This document shows positions 55,351-63,905 of a stretch of DNA of 64,000 nucleotides, piece after piece (the first letter of the stretch is position 1; each line of letters begins with the position of its first letter). This DNA comes from Aquabacterium humicola (GTDB lineage: Bacteria > Pseudomonadota > Gammaproteobacteria > Burkholderiales > Burkholderiaceae_C). The notes under the pieces are model-generated. The model was not told the origin of the DNA. It did not search any database and saw only the letters and a list, made by a program, of their open reading frames with translations. Location: assembly GCF_030167915.1 (NCBI RefSeq), contig NZ_JARGNB010000004.1:124001-188000 (forward strand). The letters are read 5' to 3'. Made by a program: the position numbers and the translations under genes.

Positions 55351-55920
55351 TCAAACCCCCGCTTTCGCCAGGACCACCACCGACACCCCGCGCGCGCGCT
55401 GCAGCGCATCGGCGTTCTGGTACGAATGCGGCAGGTTGCCCGGGAAGGCCAGCACCTCGCCGGGCGCCAGCTCGAAGCGGTCGCCGGCCACCATCAGGAT
55501 CACGCGGCCGTCGAGGCAGGTGAAGAACTCGCGCGTGCCCGGCAGGTGCGGCGTGCCGCCCATCACCGCGCCGGGCTCGAAGTCCATCAGCTCCATCATC
55601 TCGTCGGGCACCGGCTCGGGCACCAGGTCGCGCACCTGCACGCCGCGGCCCTTGTGGCGCGGCGCCACCGCGTCGGCCGGCCAGTGGCGCACCAGTGCGC
55701 GCGGCGCGGCCAGCAGTTCGTCGATCGGCACCGCCAGCGCGCCGGCCACCTTCACCAGCACCGCGAGCGACGGGTTGCCGTCGCCGGACTCGAGGTTGGC
55801 GATGGTCGAGCGCGGCACCGAGGCGGCGCGCGCGAGCTCCTGCTGCGTCAGCGCGCGGGCATGGCGCAGCGCGCCGAGGTTGCGCGCGAGGTGCGAGGCG
55901 GTGCGGTCGTCCGAGGCCAT
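55351..55920 (-). CDS. XRE-family regulator with C-terminal cupin
   Basis: Transcription factor of 189 residues. Helix-turn-helix of the XRE type (LGALRHARALTQQELARAA...PRSTIANLESGDGNPSL, about 14-50), then a small-molecule-binding cupin (VMGGTPHLPGTREFFTCLDG, VAGDRFELAPGEVLAFPGNLPHSY). This arrangement is common in regulators of catabolic or polyamine genes. Divergent from the SDR-VOC gene, a plausible target. Confidence 0.9.
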   Translation of the reverse strand: MASDDRTASHLARNLGALRHARALTQQELARAASVPRSTIANLESGDGNPSLAVLVKVAGALAVPIDELLAAPRALVRHWPADAVAPRHKGRGVQVRDLVPEPVPDEMMELMDFEPGAVMGGTPHLPGTREFFTCLDGRVILMVAGDRFELAPGEVLAFPGNLPHSYQNADALQRARGVSVVVLAKAGV

Positions 55921-56027
55921 CCACGGATTGTTGTCCAGCGCATCGATCTTCCGCCAATGCGTCGGACATCCGGCTCGCGATGCAGGCTGCCGCGGCCTAC
56001 CGTTGCGTCACACCAGGAGCCACAGCC

Positions 56028-57161
56028 ATGAATACCACCACCTCCCCCCTCGCCGGCCTGCGCATCGTGCTGACCGGCGGCACCTCCGGCCTCGGCCTGG
56101 CACTGCTGAAAGCGCTGCGCCAGCGCGGCGCGCACGTGGCCTTCGTCGCCCGCAACGCCGAGCGCGTGCGCGCCGTCGCCGCCGCGCACCCGGGCACGCA
56201 CGGCGTCGCGGGCGACGTCGCCGACAAGCAGCAGATCCATGCGCTCGCGCTGCAGCTGGCCGGTGTGCTGGGCGGCGTCGACGTGCTGATCCACAACGCG
56301 TCCAGCCTCGGTCCCGTGCCGCTGAAGCCGCTGGCCGACACCGAGTGCGAGCAGTTCGACGACGCGCTGGCGACCAATGTGCTCGGCCCCTTCCGGCTGA
56401 CGCGCGCGCTGCTCGGCAGCCTGGCGGCATCGGCGCGCGACGGCCGCGCGGCGCGGGTGCTGTTCATCGGCAGCGACGCCGGCCTCAACGCCTATGCGAA
56501 CTGGGGCGCGTACGGCGCCAGCAAGGCCGCGGCCCGCCACATGGCGGCGATCTGGGATCAGGAGCTCGAAGCGCTCGGCATCCGCGTGCTGGAGCTCGAC
56601 CCCGGCGACATGGACACACCACTGCACGCCGCCGCGGTGCCGGACGCCGACCCGGCGAGCTTGCAGCGACCGGCCGATGCCGCCGACAAGGTGATCGCGC
56701 GCCTCGAAGCCTCGATCGCCGGCACCGCCGCGGCGCCACCGGCCGCGCCCACGCTCGACGACGTCGACCACCTGCACGTCTACGTGCGGGATCGCGCCGC
56801 GGCCGAAGCCTGGTACCGCGACGTGCTGGGGCTCGCCCGCATCGACGCGCTCGCGCACTGGGCCCGCGACGGTGGCCCGCTGACGATCGCCAATGCCGGC
56901 GGCTCGATCCACCTCGCGCTGTTCGAGCAGCCGCCGCAAGCGGGCAACCGTTCGACGCTCGCGCTGTCGACCAGCGCCGGCGGCTTCGTCGCGTGGCGCC
57001 GCCGCCTCGCCGCAGCGCTCGGCGAGGCGCCGCGCGCGGTCGACCACGGCCAATCGTGGTCGCTGTACTTCCGCGATCCGGACGGCAACCCGTACGAGAT
57101 CACGACCTACGAGCACGCGGCGGCGGCCGCCGCGTTGAACGCGGCGGAGGGCGCCCGATGA
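56028..57161 (+). CDS. SDR oxidoreductase fused to a VOC (glyoxalase-like) domain
   Basis: Two-domain protein of 377 residues. Residues 1-240 are a short-chain dehydrogenase: TGGTSGLGLALL (about 15-26), NASS in place of NNAG, and YGASKAAARHM with a Ser in the preceding strand. Residues about 245-365 are a VOC/glyoxalase fold (DHLHVYVRDRAAAEAWYRDV, SIHLALFEQ, YFRDPDGNPYEITTYEH) with plausible His/Glu metal ligands. The domains are joined by an Ala/Pro linker, and the reading frame is continuous. CCAGGAG precedes the start. The stop overlaps the start of the QueA-like gene (ATGA). Substrate unknown. Confidence 0.87.
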   Translation: MNTTTSPLAGLRIVLTGGTSGLGLALLKALRQRGAHVAFVARNAERVRAVAAAHPGTHGVAGDVADKQQIHALALQLAGVLGGVDVLIHNASSLGPVPLKPLADTECEQFDDALATNVLGPFRLTRALLGSLAASARDGRAARVLFIGSDAGLNAYANWGAYGASKAAARHMAAIWDQELEALGIRVLELDPGDMDTPLHAAAVPDADPASLQRPADAADKVIARLEASIAGTAAAPPAAPTLDDVDHLHVYVRDRAAAEAWYRDVLGLARIDALAHWARDGGPLTIANAGGSIHLALFEQPPQAGNRSTLALSTSAGGFVAWRRRLAAALGEAPRAVDHGQSWSLYFRDPDGNPYEITTYEHAAAAAALNAAEGAR

Positions 57162-58360
57162 CACCCGCCACGCAAGCAGTCCAGCGCCCGGCCGATGCGC
57201 GCCTGCTGCGCATCGACGCGCGTGGCCGCCTCGACCACCACGCGCGCCACACCCTGCCCGCGCTGCTCGCACCGGGCGACCTGCTGGTCGCCAACGACGC
57301 GGCCACGCTGCCGGCCAGCCTGCACGGCGTGCATGGCCGCACCGGCCGGCCGATCGAAGTACGGCTCGCCGGCCGGCCGACGCTGGCCGTCGACGCGGTG
57401 AAGGAATTCGCCGCGGTGGTCTTCGGCGAGGGCGACCACCGCACCCGCACCGAAGATCGCCCGCCGCCACCACCGCTGCAGCCGGACGACCTGCTGCTGT
57501 TCGGCTGCGGCACCGATGTCCTGCGCGCACGGGTCAAGACGCTGCTTGGCCATGCCCGCCTCGTGCAGATCCGCTTCGACGGCACGCCGGAGGCGATCTG
57601 GCGCGGCCTGGCGCGCCACGGCAAGCCGGTGCAGTACGCGCACCTGGCTGAGCCGATCGCGCTGTGGGACAGCTGGACCCGCATCGCCGCGCAGCCGGTG
57701 GCCTTCGAGCCGCCGTCGGCCGGCTTCCTGCTCGACTGGGCGATGCTCGACGCGCTGCGGGCTCGAGGCATCGGCTTCGCGACCCTGACGCATGCCGCCG
57801 GCCTGTCGTCGACCGGCGACGCCGCGCTCGACGCCCGCCTGCCGCTGCCCGAGCCCTACCACCTGCCGGCCGCGACGGTGGCGGCGATCGAACGCACGCG
57901 CCGCGACGGTGGCCGCGTGGTCGCGCTCGGCACGACGGTGACACGGGCGCTGGAACACGCGGCATCGACCGGACCGCTGCGCGCCGGCGAAGGGCTGGCC
58001 GACAACCGGCTCGGCCCCGGCAGCGTGCTGCGCGTGGTCGACGCGCTGGTCAGCGGCACGCACGAGCCGGGCACCAGCCACCACCGGCTGCTCAGCGCCT
58101 TCGCCGGCGCGGCGACGCTGGACCGGCTGGACACCGCGCTCGCGCTCGGCGGCTACCGCGGCCACGAGTACGGCGACTCGGTGCTGCTGTGGCGCGCCGC
58201 GGGTGCCGGTGCCGAAGGTCACCCCACCGGCGACGGGGCCGGCGCAGCGTGCAGAACGCACAGCACGCCTGGCGTCATCCGACTACAAACGAAACCAGGG
58301 GCGGATGCCGACGCAGCCGTTCTGAAACCCCGCCAGCCCACAGTCCCCACCATCGCCTGA
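57158..58360 (+). CDS. QueA-like S-adenosylmethionine ribosyltransferase-isomerase family protein
   Basis: Protein of 400 residues related to QueA, which transfers the ribosyl group of SAM to preQ1-tRNA. Family features: LPALLAPGDLLVANDAATLPASL at the start, GKPVQYAHL, a GGRVVALGTTVTRALE segment, and a GPGSVLRVVDALVSG block. The canonical NFHLP(K/R)ST motif is replaced by GTHEPGTSHHRLLSAF, and about 60 extra residues follow the usual YGD end (HEYGDSVLLW). It is coupled to the SDR-VOC gene and not to tgt. It is therefore probably a paralogue with another substrate rather than the housekeeping QueA. Confident in family, not in reaction. Confidence 0.78.
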   Translation: MTPATQAVQRPADARLLRIDARGRLDHHARHTLPALLAPGDLLVANDAATLPASLHGVHGRTGRPIEVRLAGRPTLAVDAVKEFAAVVFGEGDHRTRTEDRPPPPPLQPDDLLLFGCGTDVLRARVKTLLGHARLVQIRFDGTPEAIWRGLARHGKPVQYAHLAEPIALWDSWTRIAAQPVAFEPPSAGFLLDWAMLDALRARGIGFATLTHAAGLSSTGDAALDARLPLPEPYHLPAATVAAIERTRRDGGRVVALGTTVTRALEHAASTGPLRAGEGLADNRLGPGSVLRVVDALVSGTHEPGTSHHRLLSAFAGAATLDRLDTALALGGYRGHEYGDSVLLWRAAGAGAEGHPTGDGAGAACRTHSTPGVIRLQTKPGADADAAVLKPRQPTVPTIA

Positions 58361-58375
58361 TCCCGGAGTGCCGCC

Positions 58376-58552
58376 ATGAACCCGCATGCGCTGACCAACC
58401 TGCCGCCCGGCATGCTGGGCCAGCTCCGCCACACGATGAATGCCGAGTCCACGCAGACGGTCGGCGGGCTGCTGCCCGGCGAACGCAGCCTGGTGCTGGC
58501 CATCGCGCTGGTGGCCGCGTGCGCGGCGTTCGTGTTGTGCCTGCACGGATGA
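58376..58552 (+). CDS. Small single-span membrane protein
   Basis: A 58-residue frame from ATG 58376, with CGGAG 6-8 bases upstream. The first 36 residues are polar (LPPGMLGQLRHTMNAESTQT), then a hydrophobic helix (SLVLAIALVAACAAFVLCL) runs to the C-terminus. The TGA stop overlaps the start of the WG-repeat gene as ATGA. No known family recognised; coding status is supported by the ribosome-binding site, codon bias and the overlap. Confidence 0.6.
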   Translation: MNPHALTNLPPGMLGQLRHTMNAESTQTVGGLLPGERSLVLAIALVAACAAFVLCLHG

Positions 58553-59682
58553 GCGCCGCGATGAATCGCCTCGCCTGGCTGGTGCGCCGGGCGCCGTCGG
58601 CCTTGCTCGCGCTGGTGTGTGCCAGCGCCGGTGCACAGGCCGCGCCGCTGCCGCCGCTGTTCCCGATCCGCCTCGGCGACCTGCACGGCCTGATCGACCT
58701 CGACGGCCGCGAGGTGCTCGCCGCCGAGTACACCGAGGTGCGCATCGGCGCGCCGCTGGTGATGGTGCGCAAGGGCTACCGCACCGCGTATGCCGACGCC
58801 ACCGGGCGCTTCGTCATCGAGCCGCAGGACGAGCTCTCTCAGCCCTTCGCCGACGGCCTGGTGCCGATGCGCGGCAAGGATGCGCAGGGCAAGCTGCGCT
58901 GGGGTTATGTGGACGCGCAGCGCCAGTGGGTCATCGCGCCGGCCTTCGACGATGCCGGCGGCTTCGCCGACGGCCTCGCGGTGGTCGGCCTCGCCGACGC
59001 CTGGGGCACGATGAAGTTCGGCGCCATCGACAAGCGCGGCAAGCTGGTGCTGCCGGCCACGCACGACAAGCTGCTGCCGCCCGGCGGCGGCCTGGTGCGC
59101 GCCGAGTCGAAGGAGCGCCGCCACCGCGTCTTCGATGCGCAGGGCCGCGACGTGACGCCGCCCGGCATCGACTTCGTCGGCATCGCCAGCGACGGCATGG
59201 TGCGCGTCTGGGCCGGCCGGCTGCAGGGCTTCATGAGCACCACCGGCCAGCTGGTGGTGCCGCCGGTGTTCCAGCAGGCCAGCGACTTCAAGGAAGGCTT
59301 CGCCCGCGTCTGGATCGACGGCAAGTACGGCTACATCGACAAGCGCGGCACGCAGGTGATTGCGCCGCGCTACGAGACCGCCGAGGACTTCTCCGACGGC
59401 CTCGCGCTGGTCAAGCTCAACGGCCAGGCGATGTTCGTCGACGGCGCCGGCCGGCCCGTGCTGCAGCCGGAAGCCGAGCGCGTGTGGCCGTTCTCGCAGG
59501 GGCTGGCGCCCATCAAGGTCGGCGGCAAGCACGGCTACATCGACAAGCGCGGCAAGCTGGTCATCGAGCCGCAGTTCAGCTTCGCGCGGCCGTTCAACAA
59601 CGGCCTGGCCTATGTCGGCCAGGGCCGCATGAGCGGCTACATCCGGCCCGACGGCAAGTTCGTCTGGCAGACGGACCGTTAG
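58549..59682 (+). CDS. Secreted WG-repeat protein
   Basis: Exported protein of 377 residues. Signal peptide (SALLALVCASAGAQAAP) after MSAAMNRLAWLVRR, then about seven WG-type repeats, e.g. GLIDLDGREVL, WGYVDAQRQWVI, FGAIDKRGKLVL, YGYIDKRGTQVI, HGYIDKRGKLVI. WG repeats form beta-structures found in surface and envelope proteins, with no enzymatic role known. Translationally coupled to the 58-residue membrane peptide. Ends at a hairpin shared with the convergent sbp gene. Confidence 0.88.
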   Translation: MSAAMNRLAWLVRRAPSALLALVCASAGAQAAPLPPLFPIRLGDLHGLIDLDGREVLAAEYTEVRIGAPLVMVRKGYRTAYADATGRFVIEPQDELSQPFADGLVPMRGKDAQGKLRWGYVDAQRQWVIAPAFDDAGGFADGLAVVGLADAWGTMKFGAIDKRGKLVLPATHDKLLPPGGGLVRAESKERRHRVFDAQGRDVTPPGIDFVGIASDGMVRVWAGRLQGFMSTTGQLVVPPVFQQASDFKEGFARVWIDGKYGYIDKRGTQVIAPRYETAEDFSDGLALVKLNGQAMFVDGAGRPVLQPEAERVWPFSQGLAPIKVGGKHGYIDKRGKLVIEPQFSFARPFNNGLAYVGQGRMSGYIRPDGKFVWQTDR

Positions 59683-59692
59683 CCCGGCTGCA

Positions 59693-59711
59693 CCCGGCCT
59701 GCGCGGCCGGG
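59693..59711. terminator. Hairpin between convergent WG-repeat and sbp genes
   Basis: CCCGGCC (59693-59699) pairs with GGCCGGG (59705-59711) around a 5-base loop. A larger outer repeat (AGCCCGGC/GCCGGGCT, 59681-59713) can form an alternative stem. It is GC-rich without a T-run and probably acts in both directions. Confidence 0.6.
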
Positions 59712-59721
59712 CTGCCCGCCC

Positions 59722-60735
59722 TCACTTGTGCTTCGTGACGACGCGGTCGAACACGCCGCCGTCGGCGAAGTGCGTCTTCTGCGCCGCCGCCCAACTGCCG
59801 AACACGCTGTCGAGCGTGAAGAGCGTGAGCTTCGGGAACTGCTGGCCGAACTTGGCCGCCGCCTTGGCATCGACCGGCCGGTAGTAGTTCTGGCCGGCGA
59901 TGTCCTGGCCTTCGGGGGAGTACAGGTACTCGAGGTAGGCCTGCGCGACGGCGCGCGTGCCCTTCTTGTCGACCACCTTGTCGATCACCGCGACCGGCGG
60001 CTCGGCCAGGATAGAGACCGACGGCGCGACGATGTCGAACTTGCCCGGCCCCAGTTCCTTCAGCGCCAGCAGCGCCTCGTTCTCCCAGGCCAGCAGCACG
60101 TCGCCGAGGTTGCGCTCGACGAAGGTGACGGTCGAGCCGCGCGCGCCGGAATCGAGCACCGGCACGTTGCCGAAGAGCTTCTGCACGAACTCCTGGGCCT
60201 TGTCGTCGCTGCCGTACTTCTTCTTCGCGTAGCCCCAGGCGGCCAGGTAGTTCCAGCGCGCGCCGCCCGAGGTCTTCGGGTTCGGCGTGATGACGCCGAT
60301 GCCGGGCTTCACCAGGTCGTCCCAGTCCTTGATGCCCTTCGGGTTGCCCTTGCGAACCAGGAACACGATGGTCGAGGTGTACGGCGCGCTGTTGTGCGGC
60401 AGGCGCTTCTGCCAGTCGGCCGGCAGCAGCTTGCCGATCTTCGAGATCTCGTCGATGTCGTAGGCCAGCGCCAGCGTCACGACGTCGGCGTCGAGCCCGT
60501 CGATCACCGTGCGCGCCTGCTTGCCCGAGCCGCCGTGCGACTGCTTGACCGCGACGGTGTCGCCGGTCTTGGCCTTCCAGTGCGCGGCGAAGGCCTTGTT
60601 GAAGTCCTGGTACAGCTCGCGCGTCGGGTCGTAGGACACGTTGAGCAGCGCCACGTCCTTGGCGGCGGCGCCGAGGGTGGTGGCCGCGAGGGCGGCGGCC
60701 AGCAGCAGGCGGCGCGGGAGAGCGAATCGGGTCAT
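59722..60735 (-). CDS. sbp: Periplasmic sulfate-binding protein
   Basis: Substrate-binding component for the sulfate ABC importer, 337 residues. Signal peptide ([18 protein letters not shown]), then the Sbp/CysP pattern: [56 protein letters not shown], and DLLAWEN-type region ([13 protein letters not shown]). It should deliver sulfate to CysT/CysW/CysA, whose genes lie 57 kb away at 185-3032. It follows the RBBP9-type hydrolase gene by 51 bases; GAACGAA/TTCGTT motifs lie just upstream. Confidence 0.94.
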   Translation of the reverse strand: MTRFALPRRLLLAAALAATTLGAAAKDVALLNVSYDPTRELYQDFNKAFAAHWKAKTGDTVAVKQSHGGSGKQARTVIDGLDADVVTLALAYDIDEISKIGKLLPADWQKRLPHNSAPYTSTIVFLVRKGNPKGIKDWDDLVKPGIGVITPNPKTSGGARWNYLAAWGYAKKKYGSDDKAQEFVQKLFGNVPVLDSGARGSTVTFVERNLGDVLLAWENEALLALKELGPGKFDIVAPSVSILAEPPVAVIDKVVDKKGTRAVAQAYLEYLYSPEGQDIAGQNYYRPVDAKAAAKFGQQFPKLTLFTLDSVFGSWAAAQKTHFADGGVFDRVVTKHK

Positions 60736-60786
60736 CGGAGGTCCGGGGAAGGTGCGATCGATGGCCGTGATGCTAGGAAGCCCGGC

Positions 60787-61494
60787 TCATTTGGCGAACG
60801 AATGAAAGCTTCGTTGCTCATGCGACGAACGAGGGAAGGCGGCTTCGGCCGCCTCGATCGTCCGCTGGCGCTGCTGCTGCGCCAGGCGCTGCTGCATCGC
60901 CAGCGCCCAGCGCCGCGCGAGCGGCAGCGGCCCGAAGCCGGCTTCGGCATTGATGTGGCCGGCCTCGCCCAGGTTGACCCACTGGCAGCCCCAGCGCCCG
61001 GCCCAGCGCTGCGCGCTGCCGGCGCTCATCCACGGGTCGTTCTGGCTGCCCACCAGCATCGCCGGCAGGCCGAGCGGGCGCTGCGGCAGCGCGTCGGCCA
61101 GGCCGAAGCGGTCCGGCTCGGCGGGTGCGACCAGCAGCACGGCGCGGATCGGCGAGTGCGGTCCCGCTGCGACGCTGCGCGCGAGGTGGTGCACCAGCGC
61201 CAGGCAGCCGAAGCTGTGCGCCGCGGCGATCCACGGCCCGCCACCGCCGGCGCGCTCCAGCGTCGCGTCGATGCGCGCGCTCCAGCGCTCGAGGTCCGGC
61301 ATGTGCCAGTCGCGCTGCGCGACGCGCGCGCTCGGCCGCCAGCTCGCCTGCAGCCAGCTCTGCCAGTGAGCCGGCCCGCTGTCGTGCAGGCCCGGCACGA
61401 TCAGCAGCCGCGGTGTCTGCGCGGCGGCCGGCCGGCAGAACAGCTCCGCGGCGCCGCCGTCGTCATCGTCGTCGTCGAACGTTCCGCCGGTCAT
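60787..61494 (-). CDS. RBBP9/YdeN-family alpha/beta hydrolase
   Basis: Serine hydrolase of 235 residues. Core features are LLIVPGLHDSGPAHWQSWL near residue 30, nucleophile Ser in AAHSFGCLA, Asp in VGSQNDPWMS and His in GEAGHINAEAGFG, the RBBP9 family pattern. Unusually, the N-terminus carries six consecutive Asp (TFDDDDDDGG). Physiological substrate unknown. Upstream of sbp on the same strand. Confidence 0.88.
   Translation of the reverse strand: MTGGTFDDDDDDGGAAELFCRPAAAQTPRLLIVPGLHDSGPAHWQSWLQASWRPSARVAQRDWHMPDLERWSARIDATLERAGGGGPWIAAAHSFGCLALVHHLARSVAAGPHSPIRAVLLVAPAEPDRFGLADALPQRPLGLPAMLVGSQNDPWMSAGSAQRWAGRWGCQWVNLGEAGHINAEAGFGPLPLARRWALAMQQRLAQQQRQRTIEAAEAAFPRSSHEQRSFHSFAK
60796..60833. 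promoter_or_regulatory. GAACGAA/TTCGTT motif cluster upstream of sbp
   Basis: GAACGAA (60796-60802), GCTTCGTT (60808-60815) and ACGAACGAG (60825-60833) form overlapping inverted repeats inside the 3' end of the hydrolase gene. A similar pair GAACGAAG-CCTTCGT occurs at 61553-61567 in that gene's own upstream region. Possible common operator. Confidence 0.3.
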
Positions 61495-61552
61495 CGCGGC
61501 ACCCCTGGTCGAATCTCGATGCGGCGAGTGTTGGCCGCGGCGCGCGCAAGCG

Positions 61553-61567
61553 GAACGAAGCCTTCGT
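61553..61567. promoter_or_regulatory. GAACGAAG-CCTTCGT inverted repeat
   Basis: The ACGAAG/CTTCGT arms lie in the divergent region between the RBBP9-type hydrolase gene and the FAD-protein gene. They resemble the motif cluster at 60796-60833. Confidence 0.3.
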
Positions 61568-61605
61568 CCGATGTTTAGGCGCGGGCCGAGCAAGCGGCCC
61601 CTATC

Positions 61606-63041
61606 ATGCGCGCCACGTCGTCTGCAGCGAGCCGCCCCAGGCCCTTGACGCACCCTTCGGCCCGCGCCCGCCGCATCGCCATCGTCGGCGCCGGCTTCAG
61701 CGGCGCGGTCACCGCGGTGCAGCTGCTGCGCCACGCGCCGCCCGAGGGCCTGCAGGTGGTGCTGATCAACGAATCGGGTCGCTGCGCGCGCGGCCTGGCC
61801 TACGGCACGTCCAGCCGCGAACACGTGCTGAACGTGCCGGCCGGCAACATGAGCGCGCTGGCGCAGGATGCCGATGACTTCCTGCGTTATTGCCGCTGGT
61901 CCGATCCGCAGGTCGGACCCGGCTCGTTCGTGTCGCGCCGGCTGTATGGCGCCTACCTCGAGGCGCTGCTGTCGGCCGCGGAGCTGACCGCCGCGCCGAC
62001 GATCGCGCTGGAACGCGTGGTCGGCCGCGTGATCGGGCTGGACATCGACGCCGGGGCCGGCGTCGCGATCCGTATGGCGCAGGGCGGGCTGATCGCGGTC
62101 GACCACGTCTGGCGTTCGGCCACTTCGCGCCGCTGGACCCGCTGCCGCCGCAGTCGCTGGCCGCGGCCGGCCCGCGCTACGTGCGCGATCCCTGGGCGCG
62201 CGATGCACTGCGCGGCATCGCGCCCGATGCAGACGTGCTGCTCGTCGGCGCCGGGCTGACGGCGGTCGATGTCGCGCTGGCGCTGACGTGCGGACCCCGC
62301 GGCGGGCAGCTGGTCAGCATCTCGCGCCGCGGCCTCGCGCCGCAATCGCACCGCCGCAGCGGCGCGACACCGGGCGCGCTGGACGCCGGCGCGCTGGTCG
62401 ACGCGATGGGCGACACGCTGCGCCGGCAGTGGCGCGTGCTGCGCGAGCACTTCGCGGCGCGATCGGCGCGCGGCGAGGACTGGCGCGACGTCATCGGCGC
62501 GCTGCGGCCGCACACGCCGGCGCTGTGGCAGCGGCTGTCGAGCGCCGACCGCGCGCGCTTCCTGCGCCATGCGCGGCCGCACTGGGAAGCGCTGCGCCAC
62601 CGCTGCGCGCCGAGTGCGCACGACGCCTACCGGCAGCTGGTGGACGACGGCCGGCTCGAGGTGCGCGCGGCCCGCATCGTCGCGGTCGAGCCCCGCAGCG
62701 ACGGCCGGCTCGACGTGACGCTGAAGCGCCGCGGCATGCCGGATGTCGAACGCCTCGCCGTCGACCACCTCGTCAACTGCACCGGCCCGAGCTCGGACCT
62801 GCGGCGCTGCGCGTCGCCGCTGGTGCGCGACCTGCTCGACGCCGGCTGGATCAGTGCCGACCCGCTCGGCCTCGGCCTGCAGGTGAGTCACGGCTACGCG
62901 GTGATCGGCCGCGACGGCCTGCCGACGCCGCGGCTGTCGTACATCGGCCCGCTGCTGAAGGCGCGCGACTGGGAAGCCACCGCCGTGCCCGAGCTGCGGC
63001 AGCACGCCTGGACGCTCGCGCAGCGCCTGCTCGCGCCCTGA
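61606..63041 (+). pseudogene. FAD/NAD(P)-binding protein with a one-base frameshift
   Basis: Two adjacent frames together encode one FAD-NAD(P)-binding protein of about 478 residues (NAD_binding_9-like). Frame 1 (61606 to about 62110) gives the N-terminus with the dinucleotide fold RIAIVGAGFSGAVTAVQLL, GLAYGTSSREHVLNVPAGNMSAL and GLIAVDHV. The continuation LAFGHFAPLDPLPPQ, then DVLLVGAGLTAVDVALAL and the C-terminal YIGPLLKARDWEATAVPELR, is in the next frame, ending at 63041. Inserting one C at 62109/62110 restores GTC-CTG-GCG (V-L-A). No other defects are seen and codon bias continues, so this is either a very recent mutation or a sequencing error. A CCTATC box lies directly before the ATG. 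Confidence 0.8.
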
Positions 63042-63060
63042 GCGGGGCCTGAAAAAGCGA

Positions 63061-63082
63061 AAGCCCCGCCGAGGCGGGGCTT
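63061..63082. terminator. Rho-independent-type terminator hairpin
   Basis: AAGCCCCGCC (63061-63070) and GGCGGGGCTT (63073-63082) form a 10-bp perfect stem between the convergent FAD-protein gene and the 60-residue secreted protein gene. Flanking A-rich and T-containing bases allow action in both directions. Confidence 0.75.
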
Positions 63083-63106
63083 CATCGTTCGCAGCGGGGT
63101 GGACGA

Positions 63107-63289
63107 TCAGCCGCGGGATTCACGCTTGCCGACCACGACCACCTGCTGCACCGGCGCGCTGCCGGCCTGGGCGAGGTCGTGGCTCGCGACGCTCGTGTTG
63201 GCCAGGGCGCCCATGCTGCCCAGCGAGGCCAGCGTCACCAGCGCGGCGAGGCCGAAGGCGGTGGCTTGGGTGCTGATCTGCTTGAACAT
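63107..63289 (-). CDS. Small secreted protein of unknown function
   Basis: A 60-residue protein with a signal peptide (FGLAALVTLASLGSMGALA) and a short mature part ending VQQVVVVGKRESRG. CCGGAG lies 5 bases before the ATG. No family recognised. Probably periplasmic. Confidence 0.65.
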   Translation of the reverse strand: MFKQISTQATAFGLAALVTLASLGSMGALANTSVASHDLAQAGSAPVQQVVVVGKRESRG

Positions 63290-63500
63290 GGTGGCTCCGG
63301 TCTGTCGAGGGGCATCGCGGTGTTGCGATGGCGTGAACTCTAGGGACCGGGATCCGATCGCGACAGCGCCTTGCGACCAAGTGCCGTGGTTGATCGATGA
63401 ACCGTCACCGCACGCGACGTACGGTTGCGCTTGGCGGGATGAAGCGCGCGTAGCGCGGTGGCGTGGCGGCGTCGACGGGTGGTGAGCGCCGCCGTGCTGC
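63290..63500. other. Intergenic region without a recognised gene
   Basis: Between the start of the small secreted gene and the stop of the next minus-strand gene. It contains a small inverted repeat (CATCGC/GCGATG near 63326-63341) and otherwise nothing I can assign. Confidence 0.4.
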
Positions 63501-63809
63501 CTACCCGCGCAACGCCGGATCGATCTTGCGGCGCCGCTTCATGACGACGATGGCCGGGGTGGCCACCCGTTCACGAGCCCGCTTCAGCCCACCGGCTGCG
63601 CGGATCGCATGTTCCACGCGCGAGGTGTTGAGCGGCTGCGTGATGTCGCCGTTGACCTGCGCGTACGAGCCGTCGTCCTTCTTCAGCAGGGCGCCCGTGA
63701 GCATGCCGTGTTGCACGACACCCAGGACGGTCCCTTCCTTCGGCTGGCGCGGCAGGAAGCGCTCGGCGCCGAATGGGAGAAACACAAGCTTGGGCCTGGA
63801 CAGCTGCAT
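63501..63809 (-). CDS. Hypothetical 102-residue basic protein
   Basis: The frame from ATG 63809 has strong third-position GC, consistent with real coding. The sequence shows short beta-like segments (LVFLPFGAERFLP, GTVLGVVQHGMLTGALLKKD, YAQVNGDITQPLN) and a Lys/Arg-rich C-terminus (VVMKRRRKIDPALRG). An in-frame ATG at 63899 would add 30 residues but lacks support. No family recognised; it could be nucleic-acid associated given the basic tail, which is speculation. Confidence 0.6.
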   Translation of the reverse strand: MQLSRPKLVFLPFGAERFLPRQPKEGTVLGVVQHGMLTGALLKKDDGSYAQVNGDITQPLNTSRVEHAIRAAGGLKRARERVATPAIVVMKRRRKIDPALRG

Positions 63810-63905
63810 GCGTTCATTGTGGTGGCCGTTCCTTGCTGCACTGTAAGGAAGCGATGCCGTGCGCCAGCCAGCGCCGCGGTCCTGCGCGGGACCTCGCATC
63901 GATCG

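Noticed and set aside
63099-63485. Plus-strand open frame over the small secreted gene
   Set aside because: It is antisense to a better-supported minus-strand gene with signal peptide and ribosome-binding site, and its translation shows no recognisable features.
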